The notes beneath the pieces were generated by a model. That model had not been told where the DNA came from. It saw only the letters and a program-made list of their open reading frames with translations, and did no database searches. 64,000 nucleotides of DNA from Streptomyces griseofuscus (GTDB lineage Bacteria; Actinomycetota; Actinomycetes; Streptomycetales; Streptomycetaceae), in contig NZ_CP051006.1 of NCBI RefSeq assembly GCF_014673495.1, positions 5,146,001 to 5,210,000 on the forward strand, read 5' to 3'. How positions within the stretch are numbered: the first letter of the stretch is position 1; every line of letters starts with the position of its first letter. A program made the position numbers and the translations under genes. Positions 37,918 through 45,404 of the stretch are shown here, one piece after another.

Positions 37918-37999
37918 GAGCACGGTGTACACCTACGACGACCACGGGAACTGCGTCTCCCAGCAGTCCTTCGCGTGCAGCGTCTGCGGCAAGCAGTAG
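37856..37999 (+). CDS. 47-residue zinc-ribbon-like protein
   Basis: Started at ATG 37856, nine bases after a perfect AGGAGG at 37841-37846. The ORF is MGHQEDQAVPCGATPGCPG followed by TKSTVYTYDDHGNCVSQQSFACSVCGKQ. Cysteines CxxxxxC ... CSVC. The better ribosome binding site than any neighbour argues that it is a real gene, overlapping the previous one by 62 bases in another frame. Function unknown. Confidence 0.6.
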   Translation: MGHQEDQAVPCGATPGCPGTKSTVYTYDDHGNCVSQQSFACSVCGKQ

Positions 38000-38305
38000 C
38001 CCTCGGCCGCCTCGCCCACGAGCCCGTGACCTCGGCGAACTCGCGGTGACCAGGGGCGTTCGAATCGCCGCGCAAGTGGTACGAGGGTGTCACGTGTACG
38101 CAGCACCGTCTTAACACGCGTCCGGCAGATTAGGGGTTGTCGGCGTCACGGACCTCCGGAGCGGCTCCCGGACCTCCATGGACGCCAAGGATGCGCGGCC
38201 CGGCCCTGACCCGGCCCGCATCCCCCGCGGGGACCGCCGTCGTCCCGCCCCCCGGCAACGGGGGTGCGGCGGTCCCCGCGCAAATCTCTTCCGCGGCCCG
38301 GGATC
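38000..38305. other. intergenic region with terminator
   Basis: A 306-base gap between convergent genes. Apart from the large hairpin at 38226-38280 nothing is seen; no gene or promoter is supported. Confidence 0.5.
38226..38280. terminator. long bidirectional terminator
   Basis: CGCGGGGACCGCC (38226-38238) pairs perfectly with GGCGGTCCCCGCG (38268-38280), and CCCC/GGGG pairs further inside. It lies between convergent genes. Confidence 0.8.
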
Positions 38306-38749
38306 TCAGTCGTCACCGCCGGAGCGGCGCCGCCCCGACAGCAGTTCGGGGTGCTGGCGTATCGCCTGGGTCGCGTTGACCCCGACGATCCCGATCCAGG
38401 TGGCCACCATTCCAGAGAGTCCGGCGAGGGCGCCGGCGATCGCGGACAGCGGGACGGCGAGGACCAGGGTGAGCAGGGCGAAGCCGTACCGCTCGCCCCA
38501 GGAGTCCACCGGGTTCCGTCGCCCGGCGGCGCCGCGCGCGGCGGCCATCTGCTGCTCGGCCACCTGTCGCCGCACCCGCCGGTCCACCGCGCCGTCGAGC
38601 CGCTGCTCGACCTTCTCCAGGAAGGACTCGACCAGGGCGGAGTCATAGTCGTCCCCCAGGTCCCGGCGGGCCCGGACGGTCGCGTCGAGGTCCTTCCGCA
38701 GCTCGGCGTCGCCCTTGAGTCCGACGTCCTGCGGGTCACGTGCGCTCAT
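38306..38749 (-). CDS. integral membrane protein with helical cytosolic N-terminus
   Basis: A 147-residue protein from ATG 38749. The first 75 residues are charged helix (LRKDLDATVRARRDLGDDYDSALVESFLEKVEQRLDGAVDRRVRRQVAEQQ); residues about 88-120 hold two hydrophobic helices (YGFALLTLVLAVPLSAIAGAL, MVATWIGIVGVNATQAI). Common conserved Streptomyces membrane protein; function unknown. Confidence 0.65.
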   Translation of the reverse strand: MSARDPQDVGLKGDAELRKDLDATVRARRDLGDDYDSALVESFLEKVEQRLDGAVDRRVRRQVAEQQMAAARGAAGRRNPVDSWGERYGFALLTLVLAVPLSAIAGALAGLSGMVATWIGIVGVNATQAIRQHPELLSGRRRSGGDD

Positions 38750-38853
38750 GCCCTCACCCTAGAAAACGCCGGGCCCCCACCGCACTGGGGAAAGCCCCCC
38801 TCTTGAGGTGGTGCGAACCCCTCAGGGCGGACTCGGAGCGGCCTCGGGCGACC

Positions 38854-39507
38854 TCAGGGCAGCAGCGACACCAGCCCCGGCCCGGCGTCCACCCGTGCGG
38901 CCACCACCCGGGCCGCCCCGAACGCTGGGTCGGCCCGGATCGCGTCCCGCACCCAGGTGGTCTGGGCCCGCAGGGTGTGCTCCGCCCAGTCGCCGGGCCG
39001 GTTCCGGGTGCGGCGGGCGGCGGGGGCGATCTCCTCCACCAGCAGCTCCAGATGGCCCGGCACCGGCGCCCCGGTGCGCAGCCGCTCCAGCGTGGCGGCC
39101 ACCGCGGCGCACCGCTCGTGTCCGAGGACCAGCACGAGCGGCGCGCCGAGTTCCTGCACGCCGTACTGCACGGACGCCAGCACGGCCTCGTCCAGGACCA
39201 GCCCGGCGGTACGGACGCACAGCAAGTCCCCGAGCGGCTGGTCCAGGACCAGCTCCGGCGGTACGGGCGCGTCCACACAGCCGATGACCACCGCGCACGG
39301 CCGCCGCCCGGTGGGACGGACGTACGGCTGCCGGGGGAGGCCGCCGGTGGAGCGGGCGTTGCCGGCGAGGAGTTCGTCCAGGACGGCGGCGGCGGTGGGC
39401 CGTGGCTCGTCCGCGCCGGGTGGGGGGACGAGCGAGGGAAAAGGAGGACAGGGCGGACGGGGAGCGGGCGCGGTCGGCGTCCGTAAGGCCCGGTGGGGGG
39501 TGGCCAT
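38854..39507 (-). CDS. beta-carbonic anhydrase-like protein, catalytic Arg replaced
   Basis: A 217-residue protein of the beta-carbonic anhydrase fold. Zinc ligands of the family are present: GCVDAPVPPE (Cys) and GHERCAA (His and Cys). The standard active site is GCSDSRVPPE with an Asp-Arg pair; here the Asp remains but the Arg is replaced by Pro (CVDAPVP). The Pro-rich first 35 residues are an ordinary extension. Whether it still hydrates CO2 is doubtful; a binding or regulatory role is possible. Single gene, no linked transporter. Confidence 0.75.
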   Translation of the reverse strand: MATPHRALRTPTAPAPRPPCPPFPSLVPPPGADEPRPTAAAVLDELLAGNARSTGGLPRQPYVRPTGRRPCAVVIGCVDAPVPPELVLDQPLGDLLCVRTAGLVLDEAVLASVQYGVQELGAPLVLVLGHERCAAVAATLERLRTGAPVPGHLELLVEEIAPAARRTRNRPGDWAEHTLRAQTTWVRDAIRADPAFGAARVVAARVDAGPGLVSLLP

Positions 39508-39606
39508 GACGCTTCCTCGGTGTTCGTGCCAGTAGTGTTCACCGTAGGCACGCGAACCATCACTCAGGGTGGCGATTTAACGACACTTGGCCGTTTCCGC
39601 GCCGGA

Positions 39607-40062
39607 TCATCGCCGCCCGGATACCGCCCCTTGAACGGCGTCGTCCTGGACGGCGGCGTCTTGAACGGCGCCGTCGCAGGAAACCCCCGACGCGCCGCGC
39701 GCCTGGTTCACGCGGACCGCCTCGACATAGTCGGAGATGGCGTCCCGGCTGCGCAGCAGGCACTCGATGCGCTGGGTCATCCGGTCCCGCTCGCGCTCCA
39801 GCGTCGCCATCGTCTCGGGCGTGGCGTCCGTGACGTGGATCGCCCGGGGTTCCTTGAGGCAGGGCAGGATCTGCTTGATGACGCGGGTCGGCAGTCCGGA
39901 GTCGAGCAGCCCCCTGATCTGGAGGACCCGGTCCACACAGGGCTCGCCGTACTCCCGGTAGCCGTTCGCCGCGCGGTCCGAGACGAGCAGCCCCTGGTCC
40001 TCGTAGTAGCGCAGCATCCGGCGCGGTGTGCCGGTGCGTTCGGCCAGTTCCCCGATGCGCAT
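39607..40062 (-). CDS. MerR-family regulator
   Basis: A 151-residue protein from ATG 40062. MRIGELAERTGTPRRMLRYYEDQGLLVSDRAANGYREYGE is the classic MerR winged helix; CVDRVLQIRGLLDSGLPTRVIKQILPCLKEP and the coiled-coil ATPETMATLERERDRMTQRIECLLRSRDAISDYV follow. The last 20 residues repeat a D-A-A/D-V-Q motif (DGAVQDAAVQDDAVQGAV), encoded by a degenerate tandem repeat. It likely controls the divergent efflux gene via a shared 62-base promoter region. Confidence 0.9.
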   Translation of the reverse strand: MRIGELAERTGTPRRMLRYYEDQGLLVSDRAANGYREYGEPCVDRVLQIRGLLDSGLPTRVIKQILPCLKEPRAIHVTDATPETMATLERERDRMTQRIECLLRSRDAISDYVEAVRVNQARGASGVSCDGAVQDAAVQDDAVQGAVSGRR

Positions 40063-40084
40063 GACGTCGTCTCCTCGGACCGGC

Positions 40085-40116
40085 TTGACCTTCACATAAA
40101 TGTGAGGGTTGAACCC
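40085..40116 (+). promoter_or_regulatory. promoter/operator between MerR and MFS genes
   Basis: TTGACC at 40085-40090 is a good -35. TCACAT-AA-ATGTGA (40092-40105) and GGGTT-G-AACCC (40106-40116) are perfect palindromes directly after it. MerR proteins bind palindromes in such a spacer and activate; one of these is the likely target. The ATG of the transporter is at 40125. Confidence 0.55.
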
Positions 40117-40124
40117 TAACAGTC

Positions 40125-41342
40125 ATGTCAACGTCTCAGGCATCCCCGCACACCGCTGTTCTGCCGGCCCCCGCCGCCAAACTGCCCCTTTCGGCGCTGC
40201 TCGCGCTGGCCGCGGCGGCCTTCATGGCCATCCTCACCGAGGCGCTGCCCGCCGGCGTCCTGCCGGAGATGGCCCGTGACCTCTCCGTCGGCGAGGCCGC
40301 GGCGGGCCAGACCCTGACGGTCTACGCGCTCGCCACGGGCCTCTCCGCGATCCCCGTGTCCCTGGCCACCGCGACCTGGCGCCGCAAGCGGCTGCTGCTG
40401 CTCGCGGTCCTGACCATCACCGTCGCGAACGCCGTCACCGCCCTGTCCTCCAGTTACCCGCTGACCATGGCCTTCCGGCTGGCCGCCGGGGTGGCCGCGG
40501 CCGTGATCTGGGCCGAACTCGTGGGCTACGCCCGCCGGCTGGCGCCCTCGCGGCTGGTGGGCAGGTCCATCGCGATCACCATGGGCGGGGTCCCGCTGGC
40601 GCTCTCCGTGGGCATCCCCGTCGGCACCTTCCTCGGGGCGGCGATCGGCTGGCGGGCGACCTTCGGGCTGACGGCCCTGGTCTCCGTGCTGCTGCTCGGC
40701 TGGATCACCGTCTCGGTGCCGGACCACCCCGGCCGACGGCCCGGAAGGGGCGCGTCGATCCTCGGCGCGCTCCGGCTGCCCGGTGTGCTCCCGGTGCTGT
40801 TCGTGGTCGCCGCCTACGTCCTGGCGCACAACATCCTCTACACCTACATCGCCGCGTTCCTCGACCGGCACGGCATGGGCGGCTCCCGCGATCTCGTGCT
40901 GCTGGTCTTCGGCATCGCCTCCGTGGCGAGCATCCTCGTCACCGGCGCCCTGGTCGACCGCAGGCTGCGGGTCCTGACCATCGCGGGCACCGCGCTCTTC
41001 CTGGTGGCGGCCGTACTGCTGCTCACAGGGGCAGGCAACGCCATCGCGGTGTACGGCGCGACGGTGCTGTGGGGGCTCGGCTGGGGCGGCATGGGCGCCC
41101 TGCTCCAGACCGCGGTCACCGACGCCGGTGGCGACCGGGCGCAGGCGCTGCTGGTCACCACGTGGAACTCGTCCATGGCCGCCGGCGGCGCGGCCGGCGG
41201 CCTGCTGCTCGACACCCTCGGCCCCGACTCCTTCCCATGGAGCACGCTCGCCCTACTGGCCCCCGTCCTGGCCGTCGTACTCGGAGCCCGCGCGCACGGC
41301 TTCCCCGTCGAGCGCCCCGGGCGGCGGGCCTCGGCGTCCTGA
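40125..41342 (+). CDS. MFS efflux transporter (DHA1-type)
   Basis: A 405-residue protein with twelve hydrophobic segments, e.g. LSALLALAAAAFMAILTEALPAGVLPEMARDLSVGEAAAGQTLTVYALATGLSAIPVSLATATW: the conserved DHA12-type start with the EALPAGVLP/TVYALATG motifs of chloramphenicol or arabinose efflux-like MFS proteins. Divergent from the MerR gene and starting only nine bases after the operator. Probably exports a hydrophobic drug-like compound; substrate unknown. Confidence 0.88.
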   Translation: MSTSQASPHTAVLPAPAAKLPLSALLALAAAAFMAILTEALPAGVLPEMARDLSVGEAAAGQTLTVYALATGLSAIPVSLATATWRRKRLLLLAVLTITVANAVTALSSSYPLTMAFRLAAGVAAAVIWAELVGYARRLAPSRLVGRSIAITMGGVPLALSVGIPVGTFLGAAIGWRATFGLTALVSVLLLGWITVSVPDHPGRRPGRGASILGALRLPGVLPVLFVVAAYVLAHNILYTYIAAFLDRHGMGGSRDLVLLVFGIASVASILVTGALVDRRLRVLTIAGTALFLVAAVLLLTGAGNAIAVYGATVLWGLGWGGMGALLQTAVTDAGGDRAQALLVTTWNSSMAAGGAAGGLLLDTLGPDSFPWSTLALLAPVLAVVLGARAHGFPVERPGRRASAS

Positions 41343-41386
41343 CGTCGGGGTTCGTTTGGCGCAGGGGCGCGGCGGACCGGGTCCAC

Positions 41387-41406
41387 GCTGTATAACGGTA
41401 TACAGC
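41387..41406. promoter_or_regulatory. 20-base palindrome upstream of RpiR gene
   Basis: GCTGTATA (41387-41394) and TATACAGC (41399-41406) are perfect inverted repeats around ACGG. It lies about 90 bases before the RpiR start, in the only gap between it and the MFS gene. A likely operator for RpiR autoregulation, as other members bind palindromes of this length. Confidence 0.55.
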
Positions 41407-41496
41407 GAAACCTTGTCTGAATATCGGTCCGTGTTCGGTGCGGCCCCGGCGCTGTACTCTCCCGGGGCGGTGAGGACAAGCGAGGGGGAGTACGTG

Positions 41497-42339
41497 ATGA
41501 GCGTGACCGACAGCCCGGCCAACCGGTTGCAGGCGCTCTTCGAGGGCCACCGGCTCACGCCGACCCAGCGCCGCATCGCGCACAGCATGGTGCGGCGCGC
41601 CGCCGACGTGCCCTTCCTGTCCAGCGTGGAGCTGGCCGAACTGGCCGGGGTCAGCCAGCCGTCGGTGACCCGGTTCGCGGTCGCCCTCGGCTTCGACGGC
41701 TACCCCGCGCTGCGCCGGCACCTGCGCGAGGTGGTGCCCGCCGAACCGGCCCCCGAGAACGGTGTGCACAACGAGTACCAGCTCGCCGTCGAGGCCGAGA
41801 TCGAGAACCTGCGCCACCTCGCCGAGCTGCTCGCCGACCCGCGCCCGGTGCAGCAGGCCGGGCGGATCCTCGCCGCCTCCCGCCCGCTGCCGGTGCTCGG
41901 TCTGCGCGCCGCCGCCTCCCAGGCGTACGGCTTCGCGTACTTCGCCGCCAAGGTCCACCCGGACGTCCGGCTGCTCGACGAGGGCGGCACGATGATCCAG
42001 GACCGCATCGACGCGGCCGTCCGCGCGGGCGCCAGCGCCCTGCTCTGCTTCGCGCTGCCCCGCCATCCGCGCGAGGTGGTCGACACCCTCGCCCACGCCC
42101 AGGACGTCGGCCTGACCGTCGTCACCGTCGCCGACTCCGCGTTCGCGCCCGTCGCCAAGCACTCCGACCTGCTGCTGCCCGCCAGCGTCGGTACCGGCCT
42201 CGCCTTCGACACCGCGTGCGCGCCGATGCTGCTGGGCCGGGTGCTGCTGGAGGCGGTCTGCGACGATCTGCCGGACGCGCAGGCCCGCCTGGAGGAGTTC
42301 GACGCGAAGGCCGCCGCCCGGGGGCTCTTCGTGGAGTGA
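41497..42339 (+). CDS. MurR/RpiR-family transcriptional regulator
   Basis: A 280-residue protein, ATG with GAGGGGGAG just upstream. N-terminal RpiR helix-turn-helix (RLTPTQRRIAHSMVRRAADVPFLSSVELAELAGVSQPSVTRFAVALGFDGYPALRRHLRE) and C-terminal sugar-isomerase (SIS) domain (RPLPVLGLRAAASQAYGFAYFAAKVHPDVRLLDEG...ALLCFALPRHPREVVDTLAHAQDVGLTVVTVAD). Binds a sugar-phosphate or related ligand in characterised relatives; here neighbouring amino-acid utilisation genes make other ligands thinkable. Target genes unknown. Confidence 0.9.
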   Translation: MSVTDSPANRLQALFEGHRLTPTQRRIAHSMVRRAADVPFLSSVELAELAGVSQPSVTRFAVALGFDGYPALRRHLREVVPAEPAPENGVHNEYQLAVEAEIENLRHLAELLADPRPVQQAGRILAASRPLPVLGLRAAASQAYGFAYFAAKVHPDVRLLDEGGTMIQDRIDAAVRAGASALLCFALPRHPREVVDTLAHAQDVGLTVVTVADSAFAPVAKHSDLLLPASVGTGLAFDTACAPMLLGRVLLEAVCDDLPDAQARLEEFDAKAAARGLFVE

Positions 42340-42429
42340 GTCCCGGTGCTCTCAGGTCTGTCTCACGTTCGCCCGCTAATGTCCGCGCCGGACAGAGGCA
42401 GTGCGGGACTCGTGACACGGGAGGGTGAC

Positions 42430-43041
42430 GTGGCGCGCGGAGAGCGTGGCGAGGGCAGAGAGCGCGGCGGCCGGGGACTGGCCCGGGTGGCCGTCGTCGT
42501 ACGGGCGGGAGCCGCCCCGCTGTGGTGGTTCGGGGTGGTCGCCGCGGGCGTCGGCGCCGCGCCCGAGGGCTGGACGGGACGCCGGATCGGGGTGTTCGCC
42601 GGGGCCGCGCTGTTCGTCGTCGCCGCCGCGGTGGTGGCGCTGACCCGGCGGCGCCGCTACGACGCCCTCGCCCGGGGCGCGAGCCGAGCGGGCAAGTACG
42701 ACGTGCTCCAGGACCGCGCGGTGACCGTGCGCAACTGGCGCCGCGGACACCGCTGGTGGCTGGCGCTGGCCTGGGCGCTCGCGCTCGGGTCCGCCTTCGC
42801 GGTGCCGGTGGCCGGCGGGCTGCTGCTGGCCGGGTGCGGCACCGGGCTGCGGCTGAAGGCCGGCTGGCTCGGGCGGCGCGAACGGGCCCTGGACAGCCTG
42901 CTCTGGGTGCGGGTCGACTGGCTCGACGGACGCGGCGGCCGCCCGGCGGGCAAGGCGGTCAAGGGCCTGCGCGGTACGGGCATCGCGGCCGGCGACGCGG
43001 CCCCGGGCGGGACCCGCCGCCGTACCGCGGCCCTCGTCTGA
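42430..43041 (+). CDS. hypothetical membrane protein
   Basis: A 203-residue protein from GTG 42430 (GGGAGGG before it; GTG 42412 possible). Four hydrophobic segments (VVRAGAAPLWWFGVVAAGVGAAP, IGVFAGAALFVVAAAVVALT, WWLALAWALALGSAFAVPVAGGLLLAGCGTG) with basic loops; C-terminal cytosolic tail. No enzymatic motif. Function unknown; a positive-inside pattern agrees with a cytosolic N-terminus. Confidence 0.6.
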   Translation: MARGERGEGRERGGRGLARVAVVVRAGAAPLWWFGVVAAGVGAAPEGWTGRRIGVFAGAALFVVAAAVVALTRRRRYDALARGASRAGKYDVLQDRAVTVRNWRRGHRWWLALAWALALGSAFAVPVAGGLLLAGCGTGLRLKAGWLGRRERALDSLLWVRVDWLDGRGGRPAGKAVKGLRGTGIAAGDAAPGGTRRRTAALV

Positions 43042-43056
43042 TCCGAAAGGGAGGTC

Positions 43057-43431
43057 CTAGACCTCCAGGCTCTCCTCGATCCGCTTCAGCTGGTGGCGGG
43101 CCATCGCCAGGTTGGCGCGGGTCGAGTCCAGGACCAGGTAGAGGAACAGGCCGTTGCCGCCGCGCCCCTGGAGCAGGCGGATCAGGTGGTACTGGTCGGA
43201 GAGCGTGATGAGGATGTCCTCGATCTCGCTCTTGAGCCCCAGCATCTCCATCGTGCGCATCTTGGCGCGGATCACATCGGTGTTGCCGGCGGCGGCCACG
43301 TTCAGGTCGAAGGTCTTGCCGCCGCCCATCGTGCCCAGCGCCATCCCGCTGGTGTAGTCGACGAGCGCGACGCCGGTGGCGCCCTCGATCGAGGTCAGCG
43401 CCTCTTTGAGGGCGGTCTCGGTGTTGGCCAT
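43057..43431 (-). CDS. roadblock/LC7-domain protein
   Basis: A 124-residue protein from ATG 43431. ALKEALTSIEGATGVALVDYTSGMALGTMGGGKTFDLNVAAAGNTDVIRAKMRTMEMLGLKSEIEDILITLSDQYHLIRLLQGRGGNGLFLYLVLDSTRANLAMARHQLKRIE has the roadblock/LC7 core (G-x-ALVDx-SG, ...). These small dimers act with Ras-like GTPases in actinobacterial conservons, but none of the usual GTPase partners is nearby. Last gene of a four-gene cluster. Confidence 0.85.
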   Translation of the reverse strand: MANTETALKEALTSIEGATGVALVDYTSGMALGTMGGGKTFDLNVAAAGNTDVIRAKMRTMEMLGLKSEIEDILITLSDQYHLIRLLQGRGGNGLFLYLVLDSTRANLAMARHQLKRIEESLEV

Positions 43432-43442
43432 GTCGGGTCCTC

Positions 43443-43931
43443 TCAACTGTCGGTTGTGGTGCGTGCGGTGGTCGTGCGCGGGGTCCGCGTGGCGCGGGCG
43501 CGCGGCGGCGCGGTGGCCTGGCGTGCGGGCGCGTTCCGGGCGGCCGCGGCCTCGGCGGCGTCCAGGACCTCGCCGATCCGGGCGCCGGAGCGGCGGCCCT
43601 CCAGATGCAGCCGGCCGACGTTGACCCGGTCCTGCGCGAGCAGGGTCAGTACGGCGCTGCGGCCGGCGGCGTAGGTGGCGACGTAGCCGCGCTCGCCGCG
43701 CACCAGCAGTTCCCGCAGGCCGCCGTTGCCGGTGGCGTCGGCGACCCGGACGGAGACGCCGAGCGCGGCCGCGGTGAGCGCCGCGAGCCCGTCGGGGTCG
43801 ACGCCGGGCGTGTCATGGGCGACGACGAGTCCGTCGACGCCGGCCGCGAGCGCGCCGGTGAGCTGCGGCACCCGGGTGCGCAGCCGGTGCAGCTCCTCCA
43901 GGACGGTCCGCAGGTCGTCCTCGGACACCAT
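43443..43931 (-). CDS. roadblock/LC7-like protein with basic tail
   Basis: A 162-residue protein from ATG 43931. VLEELHRLRTRVPQLTGALAAGVDGLVVAHDTPGVDPDGLAALTAAALGVSVRVADATGNGGLRELLVRGERGYVATYAAGRSAVLTLLAQDRVNVGRLHLEGRRSGARIGEVLDAAEAAA: roadblock-like (VDGLVVAHDT; YVATYAAGRSAVLTLLA). C-terminal 30 residues are Thr/Arg/Ala low-complexity. Eleven bases before the next roadblock gene. Confidence 0.8.
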   Translation of the reverse strand: MVSEDDLRTVLEELHRLRTRVPQLTGALAAGVDGLVVAHDTPGVDPDGLAALTAAALGVSVRVADATGNGGLRELLVRGERGYVATYAAGRSAVLTLLAQDRVNVGRLHLEGRRSGARIGEVLDAAEAAAARNAPARQATAPPRARATRTPRTTTARTTTDS

Positions 43932-43962
43932 CAGCTCTCTCCTCTCGGCGGGGCGTGGCCGT

Positions 43963-44844
43963 TCAAAGGGCCTCCAGCGCATCCCTGAGCCTCTTCAGCA
44001 GCGCGATGTCGGGGTCGGTGACCGGGGGCAGCGGCGGGGGAAGGTTCCGGGCCTGCTCCGGTGCGGTCGGGGGCGGCGCCGGGGGGACGGGCACGACCGG
44101 CGCCAGGGGTCTGAGGTGCCCGGCCGCCGCCAGCCTGCGCACGTCGACCAGCGTGTGGAACGCCTGCCTGCCCAGCTCCCGGGCGATGTCGGCGGCCGTA
44201 CGGGTGCCGTCCACGCGGTCCAGGACGGCGCGCTGGCGGGGGGCGAGGGGGGTGCGGCGGGCGGGCCGTGCCGGTGCGGCGGGTGCGGGCCCGGTGTCCC
44301 GGAGGAGGGGGTCCGCGCGGATCAGGGGCGCGGTGTCCGCGGCCGGGTCGGGCCACAGGCGGTGCAGTTGCAGCCGGCGGCGCAGGGTCTCGCGTTCCAG
44401 CGCGACCACCGGGACCGAGGGCAGCGTGCCGGTGCGGGGCGCGCCGTCGTAGTGGAACCGGCCCGGGGTGCTGCTCGGCGCCAGGGCGAAGTACCCGGCG
44501 TCGTACAGCGCGTCCAGATGGCATAGTTCCAGCGCGCCGGCGGGTAACAGGCCGGACTCCAGCAGGAGTTCGGCCGCCCGTAACGGGCCCTCGGCCGCGG
44601 CGGCGGCCCGCTGCCAGGCGGCGGTCGCCAGGGTGCCGTGGGCCGTGAGGAGCACGTCGAGACCCGGGGCGAGGGGGCTCTCGGCGTGCACCACCCGGCC
44701 CTGCGCGAGGTGCAGGGTGCCGTGCTCGCGGACCAGGACGCCGGTGGCCCGTTCCTCGGCCAGCCGGTTCAGCATCGGGGACAGCGCGCGGGCGGCGGCC
44801 TTGTCCCGTACCGGCAGTGGCGGCGGCGTACGGACCATGGTCAT
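43963..44844 (-). CDS. PATAN/DUF4388-like regulator-type protein
   Basis: A 293-residue protein from ATG 44844, overlapping the upstream gene stop. LNRLAEERATGVLVREHGTLHLAQGRVVHAESPLAPGLDVLL (about 25-65) is a DUF4388-like strand repeat (LxFxxGRVVHAxxP); a central region follows, and about 190-255 (APRQRAVLDRVDGTRTAADIARELGRQAFHTLVDVRRLAAAGHL) is a winged-helix-like module. A Pro-rich stretch leads to a C-terminal helix. Protein of this kind in Myxococcus-like systems are linked to roadblock/MglA GTPases, which fits the cluster; identity beyond that is not certain. Confidence 0.65.
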   Translation of the reverse strand: MTMVRTPPPLPVRDKAAARALSPMLNRLAEERATGVLVREHGTLHLAQGRVVHAESPLAPGLDVLLTAHGTLATAAWQRAAAAAEGPLRAAELLLESGLLPAGALELCHLDALYDAGYFALAPSSTPGRFHYDGAPRTGTLPSVPVVALERETLRRRLQLHRLWPDPAADTAPLIRADPLLRDTGPAPAAPARPARRTPLAPRQRAVLDRVDGTRTAADIARELGRQAFHTLVDVRRLAAAGHLRPLAPVVPVPPAPPPTAPEQARNLPPPLPPVTDPDIALLKRLRDALEAL

Positions 44845-45224
44845 CCCAGCACCAGGCGGGCGGCCATCTCGCCGAGCCGGATCCGGGCGAGCGCGAGATT
44901 GCCCTCCTCGCGCCCCAGCCACAGATGCAGGAACACGCTGCTGTCGAAGGAGGTGTCGATGAAGCGCAGCAGGTGGTAGCTGTCCGCGTTGCTGACGATC
45001 ACGTCCTCCACCGGTGGCCGGTCCGCCCCCTGGGCCGTGAACGTGCCGTGCTCCGCGGCCAGTCGGGCCAGCTCGGCGGCCTCGGCCGCGGCTGTCTCAT
45101 GGTCGCCGCCGGGCGCCTCCCCGACCGTGCCGAGCGCGAGGCCGCTCGTCCAGTCCACCAGCGCGGCACCCCGGGCACCGGGCAATCGCATCGCTTCCAG
45201 CAGGCACTCGTCGATTCCGGGCAC
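44841..45224 (-). CDS. roadblock/LC7-domain protein
   Basis: A 127-residue protein from GTG 45224. GIDECLLEAMRLPGARGAALVDWTSGLALGTVGEAPGGDHETAAAEAAELARLAAEHGTFTAQGADRPPVEDVIVSNADSYHLLRFIDTSFDSSVFLHLWLGREEGNLALARIRLGEMA is a roadblock domain close in layout to the protein at 43057 (ALVDWTSGLALGT; YHLLRFI; NLALARI). First gene of the cluster. Its stop overlaps the next start (ATGA type, in reverse orientation). Confidence 0.85.
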   Translation of the reverse strand: MPGIDECLLEAMRLPGARGAALVDWTSGLALGTVGEAPGGDHETAAAEAAELARLAAEHGTFTAQGADRPPVEDVIVSNADSYHLLRFIDTSFDSSVFLHLWLGREEGNLALARIRLGEMAARLVLG

Positions 45225-45404
45225 CGCGTGGCTCCCCTCCCGCCTGGGACTCCGGATGAGTGACCCCGACACTACGCAACGTGTGGGGGAGGGGTGAGCC
45301 GTTTGGCATTTTCCAGTGGAACATGCGTCCGACGTACTAGAGTTGGGCAACTGACGTGTGTGTCACCGGAGTTGATTCATTTGTTCGAGTGAAGCGGGGG
45401 CGCG

